From the NCBI RefSeq assembly GCF_023898315.1, contig NC_064619.1:298754150-298818149 (forward strand): a stretch of 64,000 nt of DNA. The letters run 5' to 3'. A model generated the notes under the pieces. That model searched no databases and was not told the DNA's origin. It saw only the letters and a list, made by a program, of their open reading frames with translations. The position numbers were made by a program, and so were the translations under genes. Below are positions 53,331-64,000 of this stretch, piece after piece. Position 1 is the stretch's first letter. Every line of letters begins with the position of its first letter. The DNA comes from Schistocerca nitens. Lineage: Eukaryota; Arthropoda; Insecta; Orthoptera; Acrididae.

Positions 53331-56308
53331 AGGAACTAGGCCTAAGCACGATGAGAAACTCAGACAGGAGAGTACTGCAAATGTTAGAATAAGGAAAGGT
53401 TCTCATAAAAGTATAATTAAAAATAATGTAAGTATATTTCATCAAAATATTGGGAGTTTAAAGAATAAAATAGATGAGCTTCTGGTTTGTTTAGAAGATT
53501 TAGAAGCCGAGGATGAAATAGATATACCATGCCTGTCTGAGCATCACATTGTTACTGATATGGATAAGGTAAATGTAAGTGGATATAAGCTCTCTGCACA
53601 TTTAATGAGAGAAAATATGGAGAAAGGAGGAGTTGCCATATATGTCAAAAGTTATCATTGTGCAAAAAGTATAGAAACAAAAAAGTTTTGTGTAGAGAAA
53701 CATATAGAAGCATGTGCCTGTGAGCTTAAATTAAATAAAGGCACATTTATAATTGTAACTGTATATAGGTCCCCATCAGGAAATTTTCATCTATTTCTGA
53801 AAAATTTGGACTCCTTGTTGTGCTATCTGTCAGACGGGGGAAAGCAAATTATTATCTGTGGGGACTTCAATGTAGATTCTCTGAAAGAGGGTAATAGGAA
53901 AAATGACCTTGAAGTATTACACGGTTCTTTCAATTTGACACCCGTTATTGATTTTCCTAGTCGGGTGGTAAAGGATAGCAGCTCACTGATAGATAACTTC
54001 TTTATAGACCAAGATAAGTTTAGCCAGATAAATGCTCAGCCTGTTGAGAATGGTCTTTCTGATCATGGTGCACAGCTAGTTAAAATATATGACATAGCTC
54101 CATTCAGCAATACTAAACAGTCCTCCAAAGTAATACGTTCAGTCAATGATTTAACAATTGCAAATTTCAGGGAAAACCTTCAGCAGTTAGACTGGGATGA
54201 GGTGTACCGTGAACCTGATGCCAATTTAAAATATAATTTATTTCATACCATTTTTGTAAATGCATTTGAAAACTGCTTCCCCAAGAAAATAGTTAAATAT
54301 ACTCATAAGAAACCTTGTAACAAACCATGGCTTACTAAGGGTATAAAAATATCTTGTAACTGGAAAAGGGAAATGTATCTGGCAGCAAGAAAAAGTAGTG
54401 ACCCAGAAACTATAAAACATTATAAAAACTACTGTGTTATATTAAGAAAAGTTATTAAAAAATCCAGAAGTATGTGTATCATGTCTGAAATCAGCAACTC
54501 TGATAATAAAATTAAAACAATTTGGAATATTATTAAAAGAGAAACAGGTCAACCAAGAGCACAGGAAGACAGTATTACCATCAAATTGAATGAAAACTTA
54601 ACGAACAAAAAGTCAGAAGTTGAAAATATTTTTAATAATCATTTTCTAAATGTTGTGGATATAGTAGGATCCAGGTGTTCATTAGAAGATGCTAGGCTGT
54701 TAATGGAAGAGGCCATACCTATACAATTTGATACAATTGAAATCTCACCCACTTCTCCCTCTGAAATTAGAAAAATAATAAACTTGCTTAAAAGCAAAAA
54801 CTCACATGGAATTGATGGCATTTCCAGCAAAATACTAAAAGCTTGTTCTCAACAGATAAGTAAGAGTCTCAGCCACCTGTGTAATAGCTCTCTGGAACAC
54901 GGCATTTTCCCTGATAGACTGAAATATGCTATTGTTATACCTTTGCATAAAAAGGGGGATAGATCTGATGTCAACAATTACCGTCCAATCTCCCTTCTAA
55001 CAGCTTTATCCAAAATCTTTGAGAAAGTAATGTATTCAAGAGTAGTTTCACATATCTGTAAAAATGAAGTACTAACAAAATGTCAGTTTGGTTTCCAGAA
55101 AGGTTTTTCAACAGAAAATGCCATATATGCTTTCACCAATCAAATTTTGAATGATCTGAATAACCGAACACCACCCATTGGGATTTTTTGTGATCTCTCA
55201 AAGGCTTTTGATTGTGTAAATCATGAAATTCTGCTAGACAAGCTCAAGTATTGTGGCGTGAGTGGGACAGTGCACAAATGGTTTAATTCGTACCTAACTG
55301 GAAGAGTGCAGAAAGTTGAAATAAGCAGTTCTCATGATATGCAAAGACCAGCACATTCCTCAAACTGGGGAACAATCAAGAATGGGGTTCCACAAGGGTC
55401 AGTCGTGGGTCCTTTGTTGTTCATTAATATATATTAATGACTTACCATTCTATATTCATGAAGAGGCAAAGTTAGTTCTCTTTGCTGATGATACAAGTAT
55501 AGTAATCACACCTGAAAAACAAGAATTAACTGATGAAATTGTCAATACTGTCTTTCAGAAAATTACTAAGTGGTTCCTTGTAAACGGACTCTCACTGAAT
55601 TTTGATAAGACACAGTACATACAGTTCCGTACAGTGAATGGTATGACGCCATTAATAAATATAGACCTTAATCAGAAGCATATAGCTAAGGTAGAATATT
55701 CCAAATTTTTAGGTGTGTCCATTGATGAGAGATTAAATTGGAAGAAACACATTGATGATCTGCTGAAACGTTTGAGTTCAGCTACTTATGCAATAAGGGT
55801 CATTGCAAATTTTGGTGATAAACATCTTAGTAAATTAGCTTACTATGCCTATTTTCACTCATTGCTTTCATATGGCATCATATTTTGGGGTAATTCATCA
55901 CTGAGGGATGAAGTATTTATTGCACAAAAGCGTGTAATCAGAATAATAGCTGGAGTCCACCCAAGATCATCCTGCAGACATTTATTTAAGGATCTAGGGA
56001 TATTCACAGTAGCTTCTCAGTATATATACTCTCTTATGAAATTTGTTATTAACAACCAAACCCAATTCAAAAGTAATAGCAGTGTGCATAACTAAAATAC
56101 CAGGAGAAAGGATGATCTTCACTATTCAAGATTAAATCTAACTTTGGCACAGAAAGGGGTGAATTATACTGCCACTAAAGTCTTTGGTCACTTACCAAAT
56201 AGTATCAAAAGTCTGACAGATAACCAACAAGTATTTAAGAAGAAATTAAAAGAATTTCTGAATGACAACTCCTTCTACTCCATAGAGGAATTTTTAGATA
56301 TAAATTAA
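53317..56308 (+). pseudogene. Non-LTR ORF2: endonuclease and RT with one frameshift
   Basis: Frame 53317-55437 (706 residues): endonuclease VSIFHQNIGSLKNKIDELLV, VTVYRSPSGNF, IICGDFNVDSL and GLSDHGAQLV; then RT AIVIPLHKKGDRSDVNNYRP, FGFQKGFSTENAIY, FCDLSKAFDCVNHEIL and NGVPQGSVVGPLLF. A small insertion at about 55425-55436 shifts the frame. It continues to 56095 with YINDLPFYIH, the catalytic LVLFADDTSIVI and YSKFLGVSIDERLNW. A stop at 56093-56095 is followed by an open end to about 56308 (SIEEFLDIN). The first residues, MTTGIG, come from the older flanking copy. Confidence 0.88.
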
Positions 56309-56478
56309 GAAAAAAAAAATTATAAAAAAAAACAAAAAATAAAAAAGTTGTTATATTAACTTAAGTATGTTGTTATATTAACTTAATTATGTCATGTATT
56401 GGAAAATTTGACTCGTTTCACATCATTACGAAATATCGTATTCATGATCCATGGAACTAGTATTAATCTAATCTAATC
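53331..56478 (+). mobile_element. Non-LTR retrotransposon with near-intact ORF2
   Basis: Endonuclease-RT protein followed by a 3' UTR with AT-rich stretches and a terminal attaatctaatctaatcc repeat tail at about 56460-56478. It is a different family from the (atgtag)n CR1-like elements: different tail and RT sequence. Probably Jockey/CR1 group; clade not certain. The 5' end is near 53331-53400, truncated within or before ORF2. Confidence 0.85.
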
Positions 56479-56479
56479 C

Positions 56480-58449
56480 ACCTAGGTTCCTTAAGCTGAC
56501 AATGCCATATGTACATGTCCATGGTCCAAGCCGCCAGAACTCTTGTCAATCTCACGTTGAAGCCACAAATGTGACATCTAACATATTAAGCTAGAAGACC
56601 GAAAATCTGCAGAAACTGTATGAGAGGCACCCTATCAGCACCCATCTCAAAACATAGTGATACACTCATGAACTTCACTGTCATATCTGTACCTGACAGG
56701 AAAAGCAATTTAAAAAAATTGACAGCTTTCCACACAACAAACACCAAACTAATCAGATTTAACAAAAACGCCAAACACATAAACAAAAAACAGTTTAATA
56801 ACTCGCTGAAAACTCTTCTACAATCCATGTTATTGCACCAACTACCCAAACTGAAAACCACGTTAGCACGATAACAATGAAAACTCAAATGAAATGAATA
56901 CCACAACGTTTAAACTTGGCACGTCCAGATTGGCCATCAGAGGGCACCATCAAATATAACAACACATGTACAACCGCAACCAACTCAAAACCTCCATGCC
57001 TTAGTGATGTCACACCCCACAACGCTATTATGCACAGGTCAAAGCAGACGGGTGAAAGTGGATGCTTCCATTGATCCAATGTGGATACAGTGTTGACAAA
57101 AACATGTGACAATGCACCAAAACACGATAGTTTCTATGCAAGACATGTCAAATGCCTGACTTGGGGAAAGAAACAGTTTTATTTTGCCGTGATAGAACCA
57201 AACTGGGGCATGCAACCATTGTAGTGTAAAGATACAGTTTGCAGGGAAGTCATTTGACAATTTAGTTAATTGGCAGTTTCCTTGGATTCTCAGATCCTGA
57301 CAGCTCTGAAGTCACCATCAGGGTAGAGTTTCACCAAATACCATTCCATCATTTATAACCTGGCCGTGCTGTAGGCAACTGTACAAGAGTCTTTCTTACA
57401 TGACATCATTTAATGGATTTCTCACTCATGCCGTGATCTACCATATGACGTGGATATAAAGACATGTCCAGGGATTTCTTCAAATTTTTGAGACTTTCTG
57501 TCCCAGTGTCATTTTATTTGCTGACTTGGTGATCATCATGACTGCCAGTAATGTAGTATCCACAGAGACGAGACCAATTCAGTGTTCCTTATTTGTGGAA
57601 AATATTTGTAGCTCACTCTTCATTAAGTTACATGATCATGACACATCTGTTACTAACGACAATTCAGCAGATAGAAGGGTGATAGGATAAAACTGGTTTT
57701 GTGTTCAGTCCTCATTCTCACATGTTGGAGAGGGTGGGGCAGTTTCTTAAAGCACGTAGCATTTCAAAATCCATTACCGTTTTAGATCCCCACTACAATA
57801 ACTTATAATAATAGTCTTCCATAGCCTTTCAGTCTGTTTCTGTGATCATTTTGTCAAGATTTAGATGAGAAATTTACAATCATTGCAAGTCTGTATTCTG
57901 CATTCAGGTTTCTGGAGCAAATGAGATGTGACCCAGAGAAGAAAGTTCTTATCTACTGACTTCCTTGGTGCACCCTGAAGCATGTAGCAGATGTACTTGG
58001 TAGCTTCTGTAAGTTCATAACATAGCAGATATAATTCAACTTGGATCCAAGATACTTTAGAATCCAGGTAAACATGTGAGCTGAAATAATGATGGGGACT
58101 GAAGGCTAATCAGGCCATTCCCTTTTAAGCTACCATTTTGCTATTGCACCAGTAGGCTGCTGATTGGTGAGATGAGAAGGAGCCAGAAGTTTGTAGTAAC
58201 ATTATTTAAAGCTTCTGCCTGCCATGGCATGATCCTTTCAGTAATTTTAAGATGAAGATACTCGTATGTCTTTATAAAGACTGTGGTGTGATAATTAAGG
58301 TGTCTGTTATGGTCACACCGGTTTGATTGAATTGCTTTTCAGAAATTCGTACTGAAGAACAAAATGATTGTGCAGTGTATGCATTATGAAACTGTAATTT
58401 ATTTGGATAGCAGTGAGAAATCGACAAAAAAGATTTTTTTTTATTACAG
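56480..58449. other. Intronic sequence without recognised gene
   Basis: 56480-56900 is A/C-rich and may be the remainder of the older non-LTR copy. 57000-58440 shows no coding domain, SINE or TIR that I can recognise. Confidence 0.5.
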
Positions 58450-58625
58450 GAGGAATTAGCCTCACAACTAAGTGAAGCAAGTTTGACTTCAAATGAAGAG
58501 GGTACAACAGCCGCTACTCCAGTTGGTTCTGTGCCAGAAGAAGAGTATTGGAACAACACTGAATGGAAGGCAAAAAAGAAACATGTATTCATTCTAAGTA
58601 CAGCTGGTAAACCTATATATTCAAG
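58450..58625 (+). CDS. Mon1: MON1 exon 2
   Basis: Exon between tttttattacag and a GT donor at 58626; 58 codons plus two bases, so phase 2 at its end. It encodes EELASQLSEASLTSNEEGTT, an acidic linker EEEYWNNTEW, then KKKHVFILSTAGKPIYSR. The last block is the start of the first longin domain of Mon1/SAND proteins (W..kkHvFiLSsAGKPIYSRyG). It is highly conserved from yeast to human and is the basis for the gene name. The following exons (roughly 400 residues, including the remaining longin domains) are outside the window. Confidence 0.85.
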
Positions 58626-59907
58626 GTAGCTATCTCGGCATTCCTTTTATGGTGTATGACGAAACATAATGTGAAATGTGGAACTCATAATGCAGTTAAG
58701 TTCTACAGCTTACTTAAAATTTTGTAGCAATGGCCAACACATACTTTGACTACCTGGTGGAGCATCCGATCTTAACAAGTTGTCCATCTTCTACAGTGTA
58801 TTTTCTGTAAGTGGTGCTCCACATCTTTGTGTTTGAAAAAGAAAGACATGACTACCAGGAAGCTGCAGTATCACTCCTCCTTATTCAGCAATTAGCTCCA
58901 GTAGCATCATCAACTGACCAATGTCATTGTGATTTAGAGTAGAGAGGCTATGTGATTGTCAATGAAAAGAATAAAATCATATTGCAGATTCCCAGCAGTC
59001 TTGTCTTTATGTTTAAAATCTTAAAAATTTTGCCAGCCATGAACCATGGACCTTGCTGCAGAAAGGTGGCTTATGTGTGTCAGTGTTACAGACAGCTGTA
59101 CAGTAGAATAGGTATCTGTGGGGAAGCCTGACTGACATAGTTCTGGAAGAGGGAAGTGGCGGCCTTTACAGTAGTGGCAGGGGCAACAGGCAGGATGATG
59201 GACTCATCTGGTCCTGTAACATTAACTAATATGGCCTTGGCGTGCTGCCGCCATGAAAGACTGAAAGCAAGGGGAAAGTACAGTCATTAATTTGCCTGAG
59301 GATATGCAGTTTTACTGTATGGATTAATGACGATTGTATCCTCTGGGATAAAATATTCCAGAGGTAAAAAAATTCCACATTCAGATCTTTTGATGGGGTT
59401 ACTCAGGAGGATGCTGTCACCAAAGAAAACAAATCTGGAATTCTACGGGTTGGAATGTGGACTGTTTTGATCCTTTATCAGGTTGGAGGATAATGAATTT
59501 AAAAAAAGATAAATGAGTTGGTGGAAGTTATCAAGGGAGTTACTGAAATGCGATGACAAGAAGAATGGGACTTCTGGTCAGGTGAATACAGGAGTAAATG
59601 TAACAACAGATAAGGAAATTGGTGTGCAGATAAGCTATGAATGGCATGGTGAATGTATTACTATAGCCAATAGAGACAAAAGCCAAGACCCACAATAAAA
59701 GTATATGTGTGTACTAGTTCCACAGATGATGAAGAGACAGAAAGATTTTATGTTGAACAAAAGAAATTATTTGCATCGTTAACACATTAACAGAACGTTT
59801 ATTATGGGATACAGAAATTCAATAGAAGGTAAAGGAAGATGAGGACTATCTTATACTTGGGGTAAGGTAAGAAAGGGTTTAGGGTATTTAATTAATAGTA
59901 CACTTCA
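58626..59907. other. MON1 intron 2, start; nothing recognised
   Basis: No domain, SINE or terminal repeat recognised. A short frame at 59513-59698 has no similarity I can name. No exon continuing the Mon1 longin domain is visible up to 64000. Confidence 0.5.
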
Positions 59908-60444
59908 TGTAAAGATAAGACACTTTATTGGTCTGTACACAAACAAGATAAACAACTGCTAACACAGAATATACTAGTACTGTCCTGCTAGTTATTTTGC
60001 ATAATGCATGTCCGGCCAGTGGTCACACTCTGATCCTCGTAGTGCGGCAGGTAGCGGTGCACTGCTGCTGGAGAGCACAGTCTTTCTGGCAGGTAATTTG
60101 CAACATTTCCAATGAAGACGCTACACTACACACCTACAAGGAAAAAAAAAGTTTTCAACTAACTTTAACTAAGAAATGTGTGTTGGATTGAAAGGGAACA
60201 GCACTTTTCATCTGCAATGTGTTTGTATTGTTGCTAGATGCTGTGGGACGGTGGGTGTCGCAAGTTGGTTGCTACACCTGGGTGGGCAGTGGTTGGTTGA
60301 TTTCCAGGTGTGCAGCTGTGCTCTGGATAACGTGGTGCCGGCAGCTGCAGCATGGCGGATTTTCTCTGCCTGGGGGTAGCCTGCTTTTCAACAGCATTTT
60401 CTGCACTTAGGTAGCCTGGCTTTCACCAGTCAATGGACACTACA
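59908..60444 (-). repeat. Candidate 3' LTR of gypsy 3
   Basis: Plus-strand limits tgtaaagataag (59908) and ggacactaca (60444) give TGTA...TACA ends. On the minus strand it starts TGTAGTGTCC after an aaaggagtaggtga purine tract, like a PPT, and carries AATAAA near its end (59929-59924). The second LTR is outside the preserved part. Confidence 0.45.
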
Positions 60445-60477
60445 TCACCTACTCCTTTAATGCTGAAAGGGACTGGC

Positions 60478-61545
60478 CTAGCATTTCGTCCTGTAATCAT
60501 GTATGGGCTTTGGTAAGGCAGCTCCATTTATTTGTAAAGTTGGGCACATTGGGAAAAAACAATGCTTCGCCAGTGGCAGATCTTTGAAAACACAAGTAGA
60601 ATGTTTTCTCTGCTGTGTAGTTCCACTCCATCGCATGGCCTCCATTTGTGTTTGGAGATCTGTGAGAAAGTCTTGAACAGGGCATGGGGGGGGGGGGGGC
60701 ATGGTGTTGTTTGAAAACTTTCCTGGTAGACGGAAAGGTTCACCATACACCAGCACTGATGTGGAAGCCTGCAGGTCTTTTTTTAATACAATGTGCAATC
60801 CCAACAGCACTACCGGGAAGGTGTCAGTACCCAAATCTGTTGTATGGCACATTATAGCGGCTCTCAAGAAAGGGTGTAGGCCTCCACAATAATGTTTGCA
60901 ACTGCCTGACATGGTATTTAATTGTTCTGTGTATCCTTTACAGCCAGGCCATTGCACAGAATATCCCTGCTTCCCACTTCTGACCCTGGATTCAGCTGAA
61001 ACATGAAATTCAACCACAGGTGAGTGTGTGCACCACATTATCAGCAGTTGTGTATCCACTGGAAATATCTCTGACCAGCTGGTGTACCTGTCAGTCACAA
61101 TGAGGCAGTACTGGTAGTTATGTGCGACTGGTGATGGTCCTACCATGTCCACATGGGTGTGTGAGAATCATTCCTGTGGAATGTCAAAACTTCTAAGCAG
61201 AGCTCGTACAAACAGCATTGTTTTGTACTTCTGGCAGGGGGTTGCAGGTCTGTGTCCATGTATGGCACTGCTTCTGTACACCGGGCCACACACAATGCCG
61301 CGTTACTAGTGTCCATGTAGAGCCAATTTCCTGATGGGTGAGTGCGTGTTTTAAGTTGAAATCCTGTGGTCATAGAAGAGCAGGCAATTATGACCACTGT
61401 AGTGTTGACAGAATTGCAGGGCCATCTGGTCTTGCAGCAGACCCTTTAATTCCTTAGTCTTTTGTGGTGCTGCTAGTTTTGTGAAAGCCACAGTTCTGGA
61501 AATGCTGTCTACTCTAGACAAAATGTTGGCGATGACGTTCTTCAA
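60478..61545 (-). pseudogene. Gypsy 3 integrase
   Basis: Minus-strand core DMVGPSPVAHNYQYCLIVTD RYTSWSEIFPVD (family: DlvGPLPpS.gy.yll.v.DR.trW.EafPl) at 61150-61060. The C-terminal block LKKDLQASTSVLVYGEPFRL PGKF is at 60780-60700. An upstream zinc-binding part at 61400-61250 is frameshifted. Confidence 0.8.
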
Positions 61546-61659
61546 ACCGTTTTAATGGTGAATGTTTGTTGTACATCGTGAATTAAAATTTATTCAATTG
61601 ATTTACACTGGTGTGTAGGTATTTTGTGGCAGTGAAAATAAGCCAGTGGCTGATGGTCT

Positions 61660-62760
61660 GTATACACATTATGAACGTATGCCCTTCCACTGTGAATCAG
61701 AAGTATCTAAATGCTTCATGGGCTCCCCAAAGTTTTGTGTAAATTGTGGCCAAGAGTGCTGCTTCTCCGTGATCTTGGAGAAGACACCTAAAGGCTGCCA
61801 GTTTGCATTCTGCTGCAGCACAGCACCAGCAGCATGGGATGAGGTGTTTGAGAAAATCACTAGTGGGGCATCGGTGACAGGATGCGCAGTCATGGTATGA
61901 TGCGTGGGGCTGCCGAGGACAGCCTAGCAGTAAAAGTTTATTATTTACATGTACCAAAATATTTCACTCACTGGTTTTAGGGCTGGGTGAGATGTAAGTG
62001 CAGTGATGTGTTCAGCTGCTAAATATGTACCCAAAATCCCAAGAATGTCGCATTGTTAGCATCAGTGACGCATTTAGCTGGATTTATGATGATTATGTAG
62101 TTATAAAACTTGCAGAAAATTATGTGTAGCTGTCTTTCATGTTCTTCTGAGAACGATGATGTCACCAACACATAATATGTTCATGCAAAGCAGAAGTCTA
62201 GTCCCCACAAAACTTCATCGATACAGTGCTGAAAAGTCTGCTGCTTTCTGTAGGCAGTATGACGTGTGGGCTTTCAGATAATCCGTAGGGGATAGTTACT
62301 GCAGTTTGAGGATGTTCTCTGCTGCCACTTCTATATGGTTATAGGTATCAGGCTTTTATTAAGTCCAACATTGCAAAAATGATGCATCCTGTCAAGAGAC
62401 ATGCAAAATCTCCAATATGACACACAGGGTGTTGGTTAGTAATTGTCAGAGCTTCATCATCGATAATCGACACCAGGGCATCTGGGTTCTTTTGTACCAG
62501 ATGAAGGGAAAGAAGCCCAGTTGCTTTCTGATGGTTGTGCTGTGCCTGCTTGGATCACAATGTCAGAGTTTGCCTTTATGATGCGGAACTTCTTGGGTGC
62601 CAGCCATCTAGGCTGTGAGAAAACAGGAGGACCAGATGTGGTCTTGGTCCTGGTGTGATGCTCTTTTGAGTGATGTGGTGGTGATGGCACTCTTGCAGGC
62701 CACATGACTGACGCGATCTTGTTTAGCAGTTGCGCCAGTGGCAGCAGTGTGGGGTGTAAG
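61660..62760 (-). pseudogene. Gypsy 3 RT and RNase H
   Basis: RT entry TTSGPPVFSQPRWLAPKKFR IIKANSD and AQPSESNWAS at about 62650-62500. A decayed palm FAMLDLIKA is at about 62360, with the FAYIDDIL-like region near 62190 replaced by stops. RNase H reads THPVTDAPLVIFSNTSSHAA GAVLQQNANWQPLGVFSK at 61893-61700; the TDAS catalytic Asp is replaced (SNTS). The element is inactive. Confidence 0.82.
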
Positions 62761-62792
62761 TATACTGACAGATCGCTGCTCTCCACAACTCT

Positions 62793-62860
62793 TTTGTGAG
62801 CAGACATAGTGGAAGATGAGGAAACCGTTTGCGGAAGAATCCCCCATGATTACCGGCGTC
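62793..62860 (-). repeat. Inverted 68-bp copy of the non-LTR ORF1 start
   Basis: Reverse complement of 63492-63559 with a single mismatch. It covers the last bases of the 5' UTR and the ATG with the MSAHK codons. On the minus strand it is fused to gypsy 3 sequence. Confidence 0.93.
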
Positions 62861-62865
62861 ACTTT

Positions 62866-64000
62866 GTGGATACGTGCGTAGCGAGCACGGGACCCCGAGC
62901 TAATGTGGCCCTCCTTCCTTTCCGGGCTGCATACCTTCCTTTTCCGCATCCTTCCCTATCCTCCATCTTTGCCCCCCCTCCCCTCACCTCTGGCTCTTTC
63001 CTTCCCTTTCTCCCCCTCTGGGAGTGTGGTTTGTGCCTACGTCCGGAGACAGACGCCCGAAAATGTAACATTCTTCGCCTTCTCTGCTTGCATATCCTCA
63101 TCCTTCCTTTGTCCTTCTCTTTCCCTTACCTCTTCTCTTTACCCTTTTCTCCGCTGTGGCGTTTGAGACCTCTCTTCTTTCCTTTCCCTTTCTTTGTTTT
63201 TCTCTTTCTTCCTCCCTGTGCGTGTCTGAAGGCCGACCCACGCATTTTCATGCGTAGCCGGTGACGGGGTAACGCGTAATTCCCCACCCCGGGTAGACAG
63301 GTAGGACACGTATGTACCCCCTGGTAACGGCCAGGCCCAGGGAGGGGTGATTACCTGAGCTGATACCTTCCGAAAGTGCTGATTGGTCCCTCTGTCCGTT
63401 TCTCGGGAGGTGTGACCTGAGGTGTGAACAATCACCTAAGGCGGGAGTGCCCTCAGAGAGGGCCCCCACAAGGGAGGAGCGCGCCATCGGAGACGCCGGT
63501 AATCATGGGGGATTCTTCCGCAAACAGTTTCCTCATCTTCCACTATGTCTGCTCACAAACGTAAGTTCACTGAGTCTCAGCCACAGACAGTTCTTCCATC
63601 GTTGCCACAGTTCCTTGTTGTTTCTCGGTCTGACGAAAATCACGACTTCTCCACGGTCAACCCTTTCATTATTCAGAAAGGTGTCGACGCAATTGCAGGT
63701 CCTGTAAAGTCTTGTTCCAGGTTACGGAATGGCACCTTGTTGTTAGAAACAGTCAGTGCCCTCCAGGCACAAAAATTGCTGCGTACTTCACTGCTCCACA
63801 CCATCCCTGTCCTGGTGGAAGCGCACCGCACTATAAATTCCTCACGTGGAGTCGTTTCTACACGCTCCCTCGACGGATTGTCTGACGAGGAAATTCAACA
63901 CTACCTGTCTGACCAGGGCCTAACGGCTGTTCACAAGAGTTATGAAAAGGGTTGACACGAACATCGTTCCAACCCGTACTGTCTTCCTGACATTTGACAG
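62866..64000 (+). mobile_element. Non-LTR retrotransposon 5' end (runs off the window)
   Basis: Starts after the inverted 68-bp piece. A long pyrimidine-rich 5' UTR (cctttcc and ctcttctt runs, 62920-63230) and GC-rich leader lead to ORF1 at 63545. Jockey-like by ORF1 type. The remainder lies beyond 64000. Confidence 0.75.
63545..63955 (+). pseudogene. Non-LTR ORF1 (gag-like), N-terminal part
   Basis: MSAHKRKFTESQPQTVLPSL, FLVVSRSDENHDFSTVNPFI IQKGVDAIAG, RLRNGTLLLETVSALQAQKL, HRTINSSRGVVSTRSLDGLS DEEIQHYLSDQG: the RNA-binding ORF1 of Jockey/I-type elements of insects. The frame stops at 63955 but continues in another frame with TNIVPTRTVFLTFD, so one frameshift near 63945 breaks it. The zinc knuckles would be further right. 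Confidence 0.78.

Larger units (their letters stand above)
47556..58449 (+). other. Mon1: MON1 intron 1 (10.9 kb)
   Basis: GT at 47556 and a pyrimidine-rich acceptor (tttttttattacag) ending at 58449; phase 0 on both sides. It holds a non-LTR fragment (47880-48510), a 4-kb long-TIR transposon (48515-52510), nested non-LTR copies (about 52560-56880), and otherwise unrecognised sequence (47613-47880, 56900-58440). Confidence 0.7.
59908..62792 (-). mobile_element. Ty3/gypsy retrotransposon 3, 5'-truncated
   Basis: Minus-strand RT entry (62740-62460), RT palm (62400-61980), RNase H (61900-61660) and integrase (61545-60478), then the candidate LTR. Same lineage as gypsy 2 by RNase H and integrase motifs. 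It is cut at 62792 by the inverted non-LTR 5' fragment. It lies in MON1 intron 2. Confidence 0.82.

Noticed and set aside
62809-63264. A 151-residue Pro/Phe/Leu-rich frame
   Set aside because: It results from the pyrimidine-rich 5' UTR of the non-LTR element; composition is low complexity.

Overview
The window is nuclear DNA from a large, repeat-choked arthropod genome, most likely a grasshopper or locust (Orthoptera, Acrididae). The best evidence is an embedded mitochondrial insertion (about 19.3-32.6 kb) in which tRNA-Asp precedes tRNA-Lys between COX2 and ATP8; this D-K order is the known rearrangement of acridomorph grasshoppers, while the ancestral insect order is K-D. The tRNA-derived SINE families and the esterase-bearing CR1-like elements fit the same group. 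I see no bacterial genes, CRISPR array or operon.

Layout. 1-5945: two copies of a 3265-bp tandem unit with no recognisable gene. 5943-9667: a minus-strand Ty3/gypsy element (gag, protease, partial RT/RNase H) with one complete 858-bp LTR. It sits in a minus-strand Ty1/copia relic (9668-16330) that also received an RTE-like non-LTR element (10641-14843) and a 626-bp MITE. The RTE-like element was hit by a SINE, and that SINE was hit by a PIF/Harbinger element with a TTA target duplication. 16348-19147: a DDE transposon split by a palindromic array of 301-bp tRNA-SINE monomers. 19340-32640: a near mitogenome-length NUMT, broken by a CR1-like element, a nuclear spacer and a SINE. 33555-35306: a Tc1-like relic with two internal SINEs and a third at its truncated end. 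35318-36780: an inverted piece of a CR1-like element. 36790-45260: a second gypsy element, itself split by a nearly intact CR1-like retrotransposon (about 39.0-43.46 kb).

The only host gene I can support is MON1 (SAND family, subunit of the Mon1-Ccz1 GEF for Rab7). Exon 1 is at 47274-47555 and exon 2 at 58450-58625 on the plus strand. They have matching phase and GT-AG borders around a 10.9-kb intron, and the gene runs off the right edge. Intron 1 carries a non-LTR fragment, a 4-kb long-TIR DNA transposon with an unusual transposase, and a nearly intact non-LTR ORF2. Intron 2 carries a third gypsy element and the 5' end of another non-LTR element. Directly upstream of MON1 lies a PIF/Harbinger element encoding a MADF protein, with a second MADF-encoding Harbinger nested inside it.

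Most genes here are therefore selfish elements in various states of decay. Their target-site duplications, readable by eye, give a relative order of insertion. Coordinates of relics without sharp ends are approximate. Family assignments rest on motif recognition, not database searches.
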